Positions 28,601-36,817 of a stretch of DNA of 44,141 nt are shown piece by piece; the first letter of the stretch is position 1, and each line of letters starts with the position of its first letter. The notes below the pieces were generated by a model, which was given only the letters and a program-made list of their open reading frames with translations, did no database searches and was not told where the DNA came from. The position numbers and the translations under genes were made by a program. Source of the DNA: a virus; the IMG/VR virus record IMGVR_UViG_3300030060_002971, positions 5,314 to 49,454 of that record, one strand, 5' to 3'.

Positions 28601-30935
28601 TAGCTCCTTTATCACCTGTAGGTCCTTGTGCACCAGTAGCACCTTTGTCTCCAGCAGTACCTTTATCTCCAGTAGGTCCTTGAGCTCCAGTTTGTCCTTT
28701 AGCTCCTTGAGTACCTTGTGGTCCTTGAGGTCCATCAGGTCCATCTGGTCCTGTAGCACCAGTTGCACCTTTATCTCCGTCTGGTCCTGTAGGCCCTGTA
28801 GTTCCAGTAGGTCCTTGAGCGCCAGTAACACCCTTATCACCTTGTGGTCCATCAGGTCCAACAGCTCCTGTAGCTCCTTTAGTACCTTGGTCACCTTGAG
28901 GTCCTTGTGGTCCTTCAGCTCCTGTAGCACCTTTGTCACCAGCAGCTCCTGTAGCACCTTTTGCACCAGCAGTACCTTGTGGTCCTGTACTTCCAGTAGG
29001 TCCTTGAGCTCCTGTAGTTCCTTTGTCTCCAGCTGCACCTTTATCACCTTGCGGTCCTGTAGGTCCATCAGGTCCAACAGCTCCTGTAGCTCCTTTAGCT
29101 CCTTGTGGTCCTTGAGGTCCAGTAGCACCAGTAGCACCTTTGTCTCCTGTATCACCAGTGGCACCTTTGTCTCCAGCAGTACCTTTGTCCCCTTGAGGTC
29201 CAGTTGGCCCTTGAGGTCCAACAGGTCCTTGAGGTCCTGTATCTCCTTTCATTGAAAGGGAAAAATAAACATCATCTTCATCAGAGAAGGTAGAAGTGAC
29301 TGCACCACTTGCCCCGCCCTCATGTGAAACTGCAACGTTTCTGTAATCTCCTTGGTCAGAACCATTGCCAGTCATTTCGAAAGTAACATAGTTAGTTATG
29401 TCATCTTTCTTTTCTAATTTAATTCTATTACCTGTTACTAACATATCTGCTAGAATATTATCTAGTGTACCACCACTCTCATCATCTTCGAAAATAGATA
29501 ATTGTGTAACGTTTGCTAGTGTAGCATGGTTTAAAACAATCTCTCCGTTTGTTGATGGTGCAGTAGTTGTATCTGTTAAATCTACATGCATTAAGAAAGT
29601 AGAAGCAGGTAATGAAACTTCTCCTTTAATACCTTTATCTCCTTGTGCTCCTTTGTCTCCTTGAGGTCCAGTAGCACCAGTAGCTCCTTTACCACCTTGT
29701 GGTCCTGTAGCTCCTGTAGCACCTTTGTCTCCTTGAGCACCTTGAGGTCCTTGAGCGCCTGTAGCTCCCTTATCTCCTTGAGGTCCTGTAGCTCCTGTAG
29801 CTCCTTTGTCTCCAGCAGTTCCTTGAGGTCCAGTAGGTCCGTCAGGTCCAGTAGGTCCTTGAGCACCTGTGGCACCCTTATCTCCTTGTGGTCCAGTAGC
29901 ACCTTGAGGTCCTTGTGGTCCTTCAGCGCCTGTTACACCTTTTAGTCCTTTATCACCTTGAGGTCCAGTAGCTCCTGTAGCTCCTTTATCTCCATCAGAA
30001 CCATCACCGCCATCAGGTCCTTGTGGTCCTGTTGGTCCTGTAGTTCCTTGAGGTCCTTGTGCACCAGTAGCACCTTTATCTCCAGTTGAACCTTTATCAC
30101 CTTGAGGTCCTTGAGCTCCTTGTGGTCCTTGGTCTCCTTGAGGTCCTGTATCTCCAGTTACACCTTTCTGACCTTTGTCTCCTCCAGCACCTGTAGCACC
30201 CTTATCTCCTTGTGCTCCACCAGCACCCGTACCACCTTTTTCACCGGGTTCTCCTTTTCCACCTTGTGGTCCAGTAGTTCCTTGTGGTCCAGTAGGTCCT
30301 TGAGTTCCTTGTGGTCCTGTATCTCCAGTTACACCTTTCTGACCTTTGTCTCCTCCAGCACCTGTAGCACCTTTATCTCCTTGTGGTCCACCAGCACCAG
30401 TAGTACCTTTGTCGCCGGGTTCTCCTTTACCACCTTGTGGTCCAGTAGGTCCTTCAGCACCAGTAGCTCCCTGTTGACCTTTATCGCCTTGTGGTCCAGT
30501 TGCACCAGTAGTTCCTTTATCTCCTAAACTACCTTTTTCTCCTTGTGCGCCTTGTGGTCCTGTAGGTCCAGTTGGTCCTCCGTCACCTGTAACACCTTTC
30601 TGACCTTTGTCTCCTTGTGGTCCACCGGGACCTGAAGGCCCGTCACCACCCTTTTGACCTTTATCGCCAGTAGTTCCCTTGTCTCCTGTTACACCTTTAA
30701 GACCTTTATCTCCTTGGTCTCCTTGTGGTCCAGTAGGTCCTTGAGTACCTGTACTTCCTATATCTCCTTTCTGACCTTTGTCACCTAGTTCTACAATGCT
30801 TGGACTACCATCATCTTTTTTAGTAAATAGTTTACCATCATACGTATTGATTGCCAATTCACCTAATTCTAAATCTGCATTAGAGGGCACGTCTGACCCC
30901 TTTGCACTACGTTTGTGGTAAATTCTATTTGCCAT
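25608..30935 (-). CDS. Giant collagen-like fibre protein (1775 residues)
   Basis: The first 50 residues ([10 protein letters not shown]...[16 protein letters not shown]) are the head domain common to phage tail-fibre proteins. Three collagen blocks of Gly-X-Y triplets follow: about residues 51-438, 562-1385 and 1511-1705, mostly GDKG, GATG, GPQG. They are interrupted by two related non-collagenous modules (about 439-561 and 1386-1510), and the protein ends in a compact domain ([11 protein letters not shown]...YYVPAW). Without Hyp, such helices rely on Pro and on Lys-Gly-Asp/Glu salt bridges, both plentiful here. It should form trimeric fibres on the virion. Long open frames on other strands here are repeat shadows. 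Confidence 0.85.
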   Translation of the reverse strand: MANRIYHKRSAKGSDVPSNADLELGELAINTYDGKLFTKKDDGSPSIVELGDKGQKGDIGSTGTQGPTGPQGDQGDKGLKGVTGDKGTTGDKGQKGGDGPSGPGGPQGDKGQKGVTGDGGPTGPTGPQGAQGEKGSLGDKGTTGATGPQGDKGQQGATGAEGPTGPQGGKGEPGDKGTTGAGGPQGDKGATGAGGDKGQKGVTGDTGPQGTQGPTGPQGTTGPQGGKGEPGEKGGTGAGGAQGDKGATGAGGDKGQKGVTGDTGPQGDQGPQGAQGPQGDKGSTGDKGATGAQGPQGTTGPTGPQGPDGGDGSDGDKGATGATGPQGDKGLKGVTGAEGPQGPQGATGPQGDKGATGAQGPTGPDGPTGPQGTAGDKGATGATGPQGDKGATGAQGPQGAQGDKGATGATGPQGGKGATGATGPQGDKGAQGDKGIKGEVSLPASTFLMHVDLTDTTTAPSTNGEIVLNHATLANVTQLSIFEDDESGGTLDNILADMLVTGNRIKLEKKDDITNYVTFEMTGNGSDQGDYRNVAVSHEGGASGAVTSTFSDEDDVYFSLSMKGDTGPQGPVGPQGPTGPQGDKGTAGDKGATGDTGDKGATGATGPQGPQGAKGATGAVGPDGPTGPQGDKGAAGDKGTTGAQGPTGSTGPQGTAGAKGATGAAGDKGATGAEGPQGPQGDQGTKGATGAVGPDGPQGDKGVTGAQGPTGTTGPTGPDGDKGATGATGPDGPDGPQGPQGTQGAKGQTGAQGPTGDKGTAGDKGATGAQGPTGDKGATGATGPQGPQGATGPDGPQGDKGATGAQGPTGDTGPQGDKGATGAVGPQGDKGITGAQGPTGPTGPTGPQGPQGTTGDKGATGDKGAQGAQGDKGVTGAQGLVGPDGDKGATGAQGPQGEKGAGGDKGAQGAAGDKGTTGAQGDQGPQGSKGATGAQGAVGPDGPTGPTGPQGSKGATGATGPQGPIGDKGGKGATGDQGPQGDKGLKGAGGDKGATGAVGPDGPQGPQGATGPDGPTGPDGPDGDKGATGTAGAKGATGAAGDKGATGAAGDKGATGAAGPQGPQGDTGDTGPQGAKGATGAVGPVGPQGDKGAAGEKGTAGDKGVTGAAGPTGPDGPDGPQGTAGDKGATGAKGTAGDKGAAGDKGVTGGQGPQGAQGAQGAQGATGPDGPDGPDGPAGPAGPAGPAGPQGAKGATGAVGPQGDKGTAGDKGVTGAAGDKGATGAAGPQGPQGSTGPQGPQGNTGPDGPDGPAGPDGDKGATGTAGAKGATGAAGDKGATGAAGDKGATGAAGPQGPQGSTGPQGPQGNTGPDGPDGPAGPAGPQGAKGAGGDKGATGGQGPQGAQGAQGAQGAQGATGPDGPDGPAGPAGPQGAKGAGGDKGPTGEPAGLQFNFDTSTTMGDPGSGEFRLNHGTAASITAVSFSVFDQNAGSSSLYDYLDAYDGSPTDIRFVSMEDNTDFIILTTDESTGYQTDMANTHVFITISSVKAKSDTSVSNIFSSGRTVQVTFAASGAKGAPGGTGPQGPQGSTGPQGSTGPQGPAGPTGPQGGKGQKGEEGSGGGGGGKGQKGDPGATGPQGPQGAQGGQGSTGSAGDKGATGATGPQGPAGPNGPTGPQGSKGQKGEEGGGGSGSKGQKGEVGGTGPQGDKGATGSQGPSGTGPTGPQGPAGPQGSSGSAGGKGQKGAAGATGPTGPAGPTGPSGGGGGGASAPVFSADASAGTIDSMGGPINVISPASGPVTFDHPPMIGAGNVQGYLAFVASNGTTYYVPAWAP

Positions 30936-30937
30936 GT

Positions 30938-31126
30938 TTATGACCCGAAAGTCCCTCCATCTATCACACAGGCGTCGATGGTAACAGTGCTATTAGAAAC
31001 ATTCAAAGCGAATGCTAATATATCAATATCGTCGAAATCACCGTCATCATCACTGTCTCTTTGAAATCTTATAACTGCGTTGTTGGTTTCTCCAGCAACT
31101 CCTATTCTTACTCTACTTGATGCCAT
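30938..31126 (-). CDS. Small beta-rich protein with acidic loop (62 residues)
   Basis: Sequence elements: [17 protein letters not shown], then an acidic [12 protein letters not shown] stretch resembling a calcium-binding loop, then [19 protein letters not shown]. Lies between the fibre gene and the collagen-like gene and abuts both. Size and beta pattern suggest a small capping or linker protein of the fibre complex. Family unknown to me. Confidence 0.55.
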   Translation of the reverse strand: MASSRVRIGVAGETNNAVIRFQRDSDDDGDFDDIDILAFALNVSNSTVTIDACVIDGGTFGS

Positions 31127-32670
31127 TATTGTTCAACCTCCAGTGGGTAATCATTCCTTCTTCCTATTACAATCCAGTCGCAAGACCATGGACCATTTAT
31201 CGCATCTGCATTAGATTTGATTTCGAACATGTTCTTATGTTTTTCCACTAACCATACATTATAATTACCGTGCGGTGTAAGCGACACGGTGTAATCTGCA
31301 ACTAACTTACCCCAATACGCTGGTAAAGGTATTTCTTCTGTGGGTGAGTGTGATTTGTCTAACGTTCCTCTCTGATACATACCGAACTCTGGTCCTTCTA
31401 ATGTACCGTGTACTAACCTCATATTTTTCTTTATAGGGTGTGGTATATCGAAAGATTTGGTATCTGCCTTCAGATGTCCGTTGACTGTAAGGGCTGCATT
31501 ACCTGTAGATGGTCCTCCAAATACAGTTAGCATAGTAGTTCCATCACCACTATTATTAGTTTGGTCACCAGAACTACCTATAGTTAAGGCACCAGTCATA
31601 GTATCTCCACCATGTTGTACGAATACATCTGCTAGATTAATCGTATCATTGGTGTTAGTCGTAGTTGATAAAGACAAAGCTGAGGCAGTATTAGTTCCTA
31701 ATTGATTTACTGTACCTCCAGTGTTTGTCGTAAGAATATTATAGTAATCAGAACCGTTGAGTGTAGTTTGCCACGCATCATCAGTACCATTCCATCTGAT
31801 TGCTACGTTTGTTAAGTCGCCTCTCTCTACCTCTATACCTGCATTAGCATCACTAGAGCCAGTTTGGTCAGAGTTTAATAATACGAAAGAATCTTTAATA
31901 TTGACTGTCTCAGATAGAGTTGTGGTAGCTGTTCCTATTACATTGAGATTACCATTAATAGTAGTGGTTACTCCATCTGAACCTATGCTTACTGCTCCAC
32001 CTGATGTGTTTAAATTTAATTGTGCTCCTGCTGCACTACCGTCTGTAGTCAATCTAGCTTGAATCTTATTTCCATCAAGTGCTAAATTAGCTCCACCATC
32101 TGCACCTACTTGCACTATACCTGTACCATCGGTCAAACTAGCAGTAGAACCTGCTAAATTTACTTCTAGTGGTACACTTGGATTAGTAGAGCCTATAGCG
32201 AACTTAGTAGCAACTTTGGCTCCATTAGAGCTATCTAAAGTGAGCTCTCCAGAGCTAGGCCCTATAGTGCTCCCATTGTTTTGCATAATGAAGTTACCAG
32301 TAGTCTTTATATTGCCCCCTGATACATAGAGCTTATCCCAGTCTGATTTACCTGTAAAATTAGCTGGGCCTATTGCGTAATTACCAGTCTTGTTAGCTCT
32401 AACATTTGCTGAAGAGGTATCATCCTCTCTAGTAAATGCATCACCAACTGCTGATAGAGAATTTATTTTATCGTAAACTGCATTCTTGCTTGGTGCTACG
32501 TCTTCTATAGCGTCCCAAGTAGCGTCAAATGCATCGTTGCTGACTTTTCCGTCAACTTTATTTTTAATATATTGTTTGGAGGGTAGCCTGTCGTCTAATA
32601 CTAGAGGCAATCCCTTTTTGGGTTTGTTGCCTGAAAGGGCTTCGTTGTCTAAACCGTATTCCTTAACCAT
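31126..32670 (-). CDS. Fibre/spike protein with C-terminal adhesin-like domain
   Basis: 514 residues. The N-terminal 30 residues contain NKPKKGLPLVLDDRLPSKQYIKNKVD. A long repetitive beta region follows, rich in Thr, Asn, Ser and Gly (ALSLSTTTNTNDTINL). The C-terminus has the conserved phage pattern DIPHPIKKNMRLVHGTLEGPEFGMYQRG, typical of the end domain of many marine phage fibres. AGGAG lies about 10 bases before the ATG at 32670. It follows the capsid gene after a hairpin-containing gap. Probably a receptor-binding or accessory head/tail fibre. Confidence 0.65.
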   Translation of the reverse strand: MVKEYGLDNEALSGNKPKKGLPLVLDDRLPSKQYIKNKVDGKVSNDAFDATWDAIEDVAPSKNAVYDKINSLSAVGDAFTREDDTSSANVRANKTGNYAIGPANFTGKSDWDKLYVSGGNIKTTGNFIMQNNGSTIGPSSGELTLDSSNGAKVATKFAIGSTNPSVPLEVNLAGSTASLTDGTGIVQVGADGGANLALDGNKIQARLTTDGSAAGAQLNLNTSGGAVSIGSDGVTTTINGNLNVIGTATTTLSETVNIKDSFVLLNSDQTGSSDANAGIEVERGDLTNVAIRWNGTDDAWQTTLNGSDYYNILTTNTGGTVNQLGTNTASALSLSTTTNTNDTINLADVFVQHGGDTMTGALTIGSSGDQTNNSGDGTTMLTVFGGPSTGNAALTVNGHLKADTKSFDIPHPIKKNMRLVHGTLEGPEFGMYQRGTLDKSHSPTEEIPLPAYWGKLVADYTVSLTPHGNYNVWLVEKHKNMFEIKSNADAINGPWSCDWIVIGRRNDYPLEVEQ

Positions 32671-32687
32671 GTGCTATACTCCTAAAG

Positions 32688-32716
32688 TGGGTGCCTTGTT
32701 CTATTGGTGGCACCCA
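32688..32716 (-). terminator. Hairpin after major capsid gene
   Basis: TGGGTGCC (32688-32695) pairs perfectly with GGCACCCA (32709-32716), a 13-base loop between. It lies in the 75-base gap between the capsid gene stop and the next ATG. No T run follows in the transcribed direction. It could reduce read-through after the abundant capsid mRNA or protect its 3' end. Confidence 0.5.
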
Positions 32717-32745
32717 TACCAAAATTTTAAGTCAGATAGTTATAT

Positions 32746-33822
32746 CTAATCGCCGATTACGATAACTCCAGCTTCAGGTCTGATAACTTTAAGACCATAT
32801 CTCATGGTCATATAGCTACCTTGAATTCCGAATCCGGGGTTAGCTTCTTCTACGGTTAGACCGCGTCTCTCGACGTAAGCTACTGGCTTCATTGACATGT
32901 CAAAGACACCGAATCGGTTCTTTGGTATGTAATGGTTCATGTAGACGTTTAGTCCGTAGAGTTGTCCGACAATTCCACTTGCTGATACGTCGTTTACATA
33001 ATCCAATCCACCTTTCTGGGCGTCGCCGCTTCCAGAGAACGGTGCAGTGAAGTCTGCTAAATCGAGTAGAGTTTTGTAATGTGAAGGGGAAATCATCAAA
33101 GTATCTGCTGTTCCACCTTTTGCATTAATCAACTCCATAGCACTTGTAATATCTGCTAGACCAAGGTCACCTGTTGCGTCAGTATCGCCGTCTTGTGCGA
33201 CGAAGTAGTGCGAACCAGTGTTTGGACCGAGAGCGGCCAAATCTGCTGCGCTATACTCACCGTAGTCATAAATCCTTACTGCATCTCCACCTGTGGTTGG
33301 GGTTGACCCGTAAAAACCACCGTGTGAAGCGTTAGCGAAAGTTGTTATGTTTGCTTCGGTTGTACTTCCTGTTATGTGTCCACCATTGTATCCAGTACCG
33401 TATTCTGCTTTATATAAACCAAATACAGTGTAGATGTAGTGCTGCGTTACGTGACGCTCGACGGCTCTTCTAGCTTCGTTCAAAGCCATTTCCATTTCTG
33501 AAAATCTTGAGTCTTCAAGCATACGTCTGGTGACACCTACTGCCAATCCCCACTCTTTGACTGAAATTCTTTCGTTTCTCAAGTCTGTGTGTTGATAGGA
33601 CGGAGTGTCTCCTTCTTCTATCTGTTCTAGCGTCATGCTAGGTTTTGCGAACGTAATATCTACGTCGCCTCCAGTCTCCGTGTTGAATCGCTCTGCGAAC
33701 ATTGCGATTACAGGCATATCCGTGACTTTGTAGTCTTGGATAGCGTCTTTGTAATCTACAAGTACTCGGTTTGCGGTTGAACTGAGATTGGATGACATTA
33801 ATCCTTCTTTTGCTGTAACCAT
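32746..33822 (-). CDS. Major capsid protein, HK97 fold
   Basis: 358 residues, without a scaffold-like delta domain at the N-terminus. Features of the fold: an N-arm with NRVLVDYKDAIQDYKV, the FAKPSMTLEQIEEGDTPSYQ E-loop region, VTRRMLEDS, and a long P-domain helix (FSEMEMALNEARRAVERHVTQHYIYTVF, about 105-135). The A-domain contains DTLMISPSHYKTLLDL. The C-terminus is beta-rich with RYGLKVIRPEAG. AAGGTGA lies just upstream of the ATG. Gene order portal, protease, decoration, capsid agrees. Confidence 0.9.
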   Translation of the reverse strand: MVTAKEGLMSSNLSSTANRVLVDYKDAIQDYKVTDMPVIAMFAERFNTETGGDVDITFAKPSMTLEQIEEGDTPSYQHTDLRNERISVKEWGLAVGVTRRMLEDSRFSEMEMALNEARRAVERHVTQHYIYTVFGLYKAEYGTGYNGGHITGSTTEANITTFANASHGGFYGSTPTTGGDAVRIYDYGEYSAADLAALGPNTGSHYFVAQDGDTDATGDLGLADITSAMELINAKGGTADTLMISPSHYKTLLDLADFTAPFSGSGDAQKGGLDYVNDVSASGIVGQLYGLNVYMNHYIPKNRFGVFDMSMKPVAYVERRGLTVEEANPGFGIQGSYMTMRYGLKVIRPEAGVIVIGD

Positions 33823-33837
33823 TTTTTCACCTTATAC

Positions 33838-34236
33838 CTATAGTAAGAGTGCCTTTACGAAATCTGTGTGTGTTGCGCTTTTTGCTTCTAGAGCAATAGC
33901 GAACCTTTCGTCTGCGCTTGTTTTAGCTTTTGCTAATCCTGCATCGTTGTGACCTAATGCTGCTCCTGCGGCAATGGTTCCTGTTGCTTTCAAGAAAACA
34001 ACTGCTCCTTTACCGGTTATAACGGATGCTGGGTCTCCAGATGTAGCGTCGACGAAAAGTACGCCAACAGCTGCGTTTAAGTATGAAGGTAAGTCTTCAG
34101 AAGCTGCTACGATTGCTCCACTACTGTTGTATTCAACAATAGTTCCTGCATCTAAGTCTGCTCCTGCGTTACCTAACTTCATAACACGAGCTGGTGCGCC
34201 ACCGTCGTTAACTAATATGTTAATTCCTGCTGCCAT
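33838..34236 (-). CDS. Capsid decoration/cement protein (DUF2190-like)
   Basis: 132 residues of beta-rich, Ala/Gly-rich sequence: VMKLGNAGADLDAGTIVEY, then AVGVLFVDATSGDPASVITGKGAVVFLKATGTI. This matches the small trimeric capsid-stabilising proteins encoded next to the major capsid gene. It ends THTDFVKALLL. Position between the protease-scaffold and the capsid gene supports the call. Confidence 0.75.
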   Translation of the reverse strand: MAAGINILVNDGGAPARVMKLGNAGADLDAGTIVEYNSSGAIVAASEDLPSYLNAAVGVLFVDATSGDPASVITGKGAVVFLKATGTIAAGAALGHNDAGLAKAKTSADERFAIALEAKSATHTDFVKALLL

Positions 34237-34246
34237 ATTTCATCAC

Positions 34247-35503
34247 CTATTTTTCTTCTCCTGTAAAAACGATGCGTCCGTTTTCCATCGCAAACATGCG
34301 TGGTTTTTCTTCTGCTTCTGTCTCTACTGGCTTTTCTTCATCACTGTGGGCCTTACCTTTACCGAATGTCCTTTCAGATTCTTCTGGTACTGGCATAGAC
34401 TCCATGGCGATGGAGAAACCTTCTAACTTTACCTCATCCCAAGAAGTGAGTTCTTCAGCACGTGCTTCTTTGGTTTCGTCATCGACTTTACCCAAAGTAG
34501 CTTCCTTCTCTATGATTGTGTTGACGAAGTTGGAAATTCGAGCTTGTGCTTGTTCAGCTGCTCTTGCTTCCTTTTCTTCTTCAAATTTGGTAATCATAGC
34601 GAGGGCTTCTTCGTGCTTGCTGTTCAATTCTTCGTATGAAGTTTTCATCTCTTCAAGCTGTGTTCTCATAGCGGCGAATTCACGCTCTACAAGTGTTTCA
34701 GCTCCAGAGTCTTCTACGTTTTTTACTTCTTCAGCCATAGTTATTTCCTCGCTGGTTGTCCCGTGTGTTTCACAGGCACATGATTCTTCTTCATGGCCAC
34801 CACAGCCACAGTCTGAATCTTTTTCACCGAATTCACGGTGTTCGTTGCATTCCTTTCCGCTGTCAATTGTACATGCTTCACAAACGGGTGTGCGAGTCTC
34901 ATTATCAATGAAGCTCACCTCAACAGGGCGTATGTCAGTAGCAAATGGCTCACCTAGGACGTCAACGTCTTTGGATAACCAATCAATACTTACATGCGTC
35001 ATGTTACCGTTCTCCAATTTCTCTAACACTTCACTTGCCTTTGCGGACTCTCTGTGTATACGTGCCAACATTTCAATTGCTGACTTTCCATCTTCAAGTT
35101 TGACGATTTTGGGGTTGATAGCCGTGCCTAAGAGGTCATCGTCAGTTCTTTGATGATTATAGTATACTGGAAGAGTTTCAAAAGCTTTTAAGTTTTCTTC
35201 CAAGATGGATGGTTCTATGAAAACCTTTTGGTCACCATCTTCGTCGTGGGGTCCCGACGTGATAGCGATTACTGGGAATTCTAAGTAGTCATCCGTATTT
35301 GTAATCTCACCAATAGCAGGAGCAAAACTCCTTTTATTTTCTCGGTCCCCGGCAGAATCCATAGCAAAACTTCTTTCAGTCTTGACTTCATCTACCCTCA
35401 TGCGGCACATTTTAGCCGCAGTCTCTTCGTAGTTTTCAACTCCACGTTTATTAAGTGTAGCTGCTACGTCTATTATACAGCGCTCGTATTCATATTCGCT
35501 CAT
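34247..35503 (-). CDS. Prohead protease fused to scaffold, with Cys-rich linker
   Basis: 418 residues. Residues 60-205 are an S78-type prohead protease: VYYNHQ with His117, a strand GTAINPKIVKL, and THVSIDW with Ser172 as putative nucleophile. Residues 208-247 are a Cys/His-rich linker with seven Cys in 37 residues (CEAC, CGCGG, CAC). Residues 270-330 are a Glu/Lys/Ala coiled coil that should serve as the scaffold, since the capsid protein lacks its own. R-x-F-[A/G] occurs six times (44, 58, 223, 274, 378, 402), splitting the protein at domain boundaries; these may be maturation sites. The start overlaps the portal stop by 4 bases. Confidence 0.85.
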   Translation of the reverse strand: MSEYEYERCIIDVAATLNKRGVENYEETAAKMCRMRVDEVKTERSFAMDSAGDRENKRSFAPAIGEITNTDDYLEFPVIAITSGPHDEDGDQKVFIEPSILEENLKAFETLPVYYNHQRTDDDLLGTAINPKIVKLEDGKSAIEMLARIHRESAKASEVLEKLENGNMTHVSIDWLSKDVDVLGEPFATDIRPVEVSFIDNETRTPVCEACTIDSGKECNEHREFGEKDSDCGCGGHEEESCACETHGTTSEEITMAEEVKNVEDSGAETLVEREFAAMRTQLEEMKTSYEELNSKHEEALAMITKFEEEKEARAAEQAQARISNFVNTIIEKEATLGKVDDETKEARAEELTSWDEVKLEGFSIAMESMPVPEESERTFGKGKAHSDEEKPVETEAEEKPRMFAMENGRIVFTGEEK

Positions 35504-36771
35504 TCTCTGTCCCCCGTAGTATTAGCGCTTGGTTGATTACCAGCGCGGTTCTCTGTTCTCTCTGTTTCTTCTGTCTTATCTTGGTCTCTTCCTCCAGATA
35601 TGTTGGTATTCTTTGCAGTCTCTTGCTGTTCTACCACTCCATCTGGGTTCAACCCTCTCTCCATTCTAACCTCTTGAGGTGAAAGAACTCCCTCAGAAAG
35701 GTATATCATATCAGTCTTAGCTTTCAAGAAAGCATCATCGACATTCATTTGACGGAATCTAAATAAGGCATCTCCAGAACCTACTTGAGGCATCAGTTGT
35801 GAATTGATAGATGCTTCTATAGCAGATTGTAAATGTCTTACATATGGTTCAAAAATAGGACGTGCCTGTTCAGGCTTATCCCACATAGTCATAGGAACTT
35901 TCATAGCTATTGCTATTTTATTCATAATATCATCCGTATACTTACCATATTCGAATGCTCTTTGTGTTCCTTGTAATTCCTTAACTGTTATATCATTACC
36001 ATGTATAATATCTTCACCGGGTTCTAAACCGTTGAAGGCACTTACTATTTCGTTGATTTTATCTGGTCCATAAGGCATATCAGGTAGACCAGCACTAATA
36101 TCGAAACGGCTATTAGCGTATTTATTAAGAGCCGCACCAATATCGCGCTCTGCATAATCTTTAAGGTCAATGAGATAAAGAATAGGATGTATATCAGATA
36201 AACCATAGGCATAATCATCAAACGGATTGTTCTTGTACTCAATGATTTCATTCTCCTCAAATCTTATGGACTCCTTGTCATCTCCCAAATCTTGAAAGTA
36301 ATACATAATTTGGCCACTTTCATCTCTTTGCACGTACATATTCTGAGATGAACGCATGATTAGGTTATCTCCAGTCCATTCTAAATAAGATGTACCAAAG
36401 ATTCTGCCATTACGTAACCATGAATATATAAGCTGTTCCATGTTTATACTATCAAAAAGCTGGGTGATAGCTTGGCGTTCCTCATCACTGTCCGTTACTA
36501 TATCGTATCCGTCCTTAGAGGCGTAGAGACATGGCAAATCTATCAGAGTTCTTACTATAGGGTCTGATAAATACACATTCATGTACGTACGATAATCCCC
36601 AACCTGCGGTTCTTTCATAGCATCACCACGCCCGAAAGCGTTGGATTGTAATTGAATCCGGCGTATTACTCCATCTCCGAAGGAGCGCGGGTTATCCTTA
36701 TTGAATGGTGGATTAGTCCCTTTAGTTGCAAAACTCCGCCTATTGAAAGGCCAATAATCTCTTAGAGCCAT
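35500..36771 (-). CDS. Portal protein
   Basis: 423 residues. Contains the portal-core elements DPIVRTLIDLPCLYASKDGYDI, FGTSYLEWTGDN, RFEENEIIEYKNNPFDDYAYGLSDIHP and the late GVLSPQEVRMERGLNPDGVVE. Forms the dodecameric vertex through which DNA is packaged. The N-terminus has RSFA (12-15) and RSFG (29-32), the motif also repeated in the protease. No ribosome site is visible before the ATG; the promoter at 36801-36817 would start a transcript a few bases upstream, so the message is nearly leaderless. Confidence 0.92.
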   Translation of the reverse strand: MALRDYWPFNRRSFATKGTNPPFNKDNPRSFGDGVIRRIQLQSNAFGRGDAMKEPQVGDYRTYMNVYLSDPIVRTLIDLPCLYASKDGYDIVTDSDEERQAITQLFDSINMEQLIYSWLRNGRIFGTSYLEWTGDNLIMRSSQNMYVQRDESGQIMYYFQDLGDDKESIRFEENEIIEYKNNPFDDYAYGLSDIHPILYLIDLKDYAERDIGAALNKYANSRFDISAGLPDMPYGPDKINEIVSAFNGLEPGEDIIHGNDITVKELQGTQRAFEYGKYTDDIMNKIAIAMKVPMTMWDKPEQARPIFEPYVRHLQSAIEASINSQLMPQVGSGDALFRFRQMNVDDAFLKAKTDMIYLSEGVLSPQEVRMERGLNPDGVVEQQETAKNTNISGGRDQDKTEETERTENRAGNQPSANTTGDRE

Positions 36772-36800
36772 AGCTATCGTATAAATATAATACAGGAGAG

Positions 36801-36817
36801 TATATAAAGCTTTCGCT
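36801..36817 (-). promoter_or_regulatory. Archaeal BRE/TATA promoter for head module
   Basis: AGCGAAAGCTTTATATA on the - strand, overlapping the end of the terminase gene. Expected start near 36778, about seven bases before the portal ATG. No similar element was found down to 20.3 kb, so this may serve the whole head/fibre/neck unit. Confidence 0.8.

Noticed and set aside
26817-29255. Long open frames on the + strand and in other frames, rich in Ser, Thr, Trp and Cys
   Set aside because: They are shadows of the Gly-X-Y triplet repeats of the collagen-like gene; a repeated 9-base unit gives long stop-free frames on both strands.
26800-30800. CRISPR-like or tandem DNA repeats
   Set aside because: The repeat is 9 bases long and codon-phased, with no unique spacers; it encodes collagen triplets.
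34272-35153. 293-residue + strand ORF opposite the protease
   Set aside because: The - strand gene has clear protease motifs; this frame is Ser-rich shadow sequence of a Glu-rich coil.
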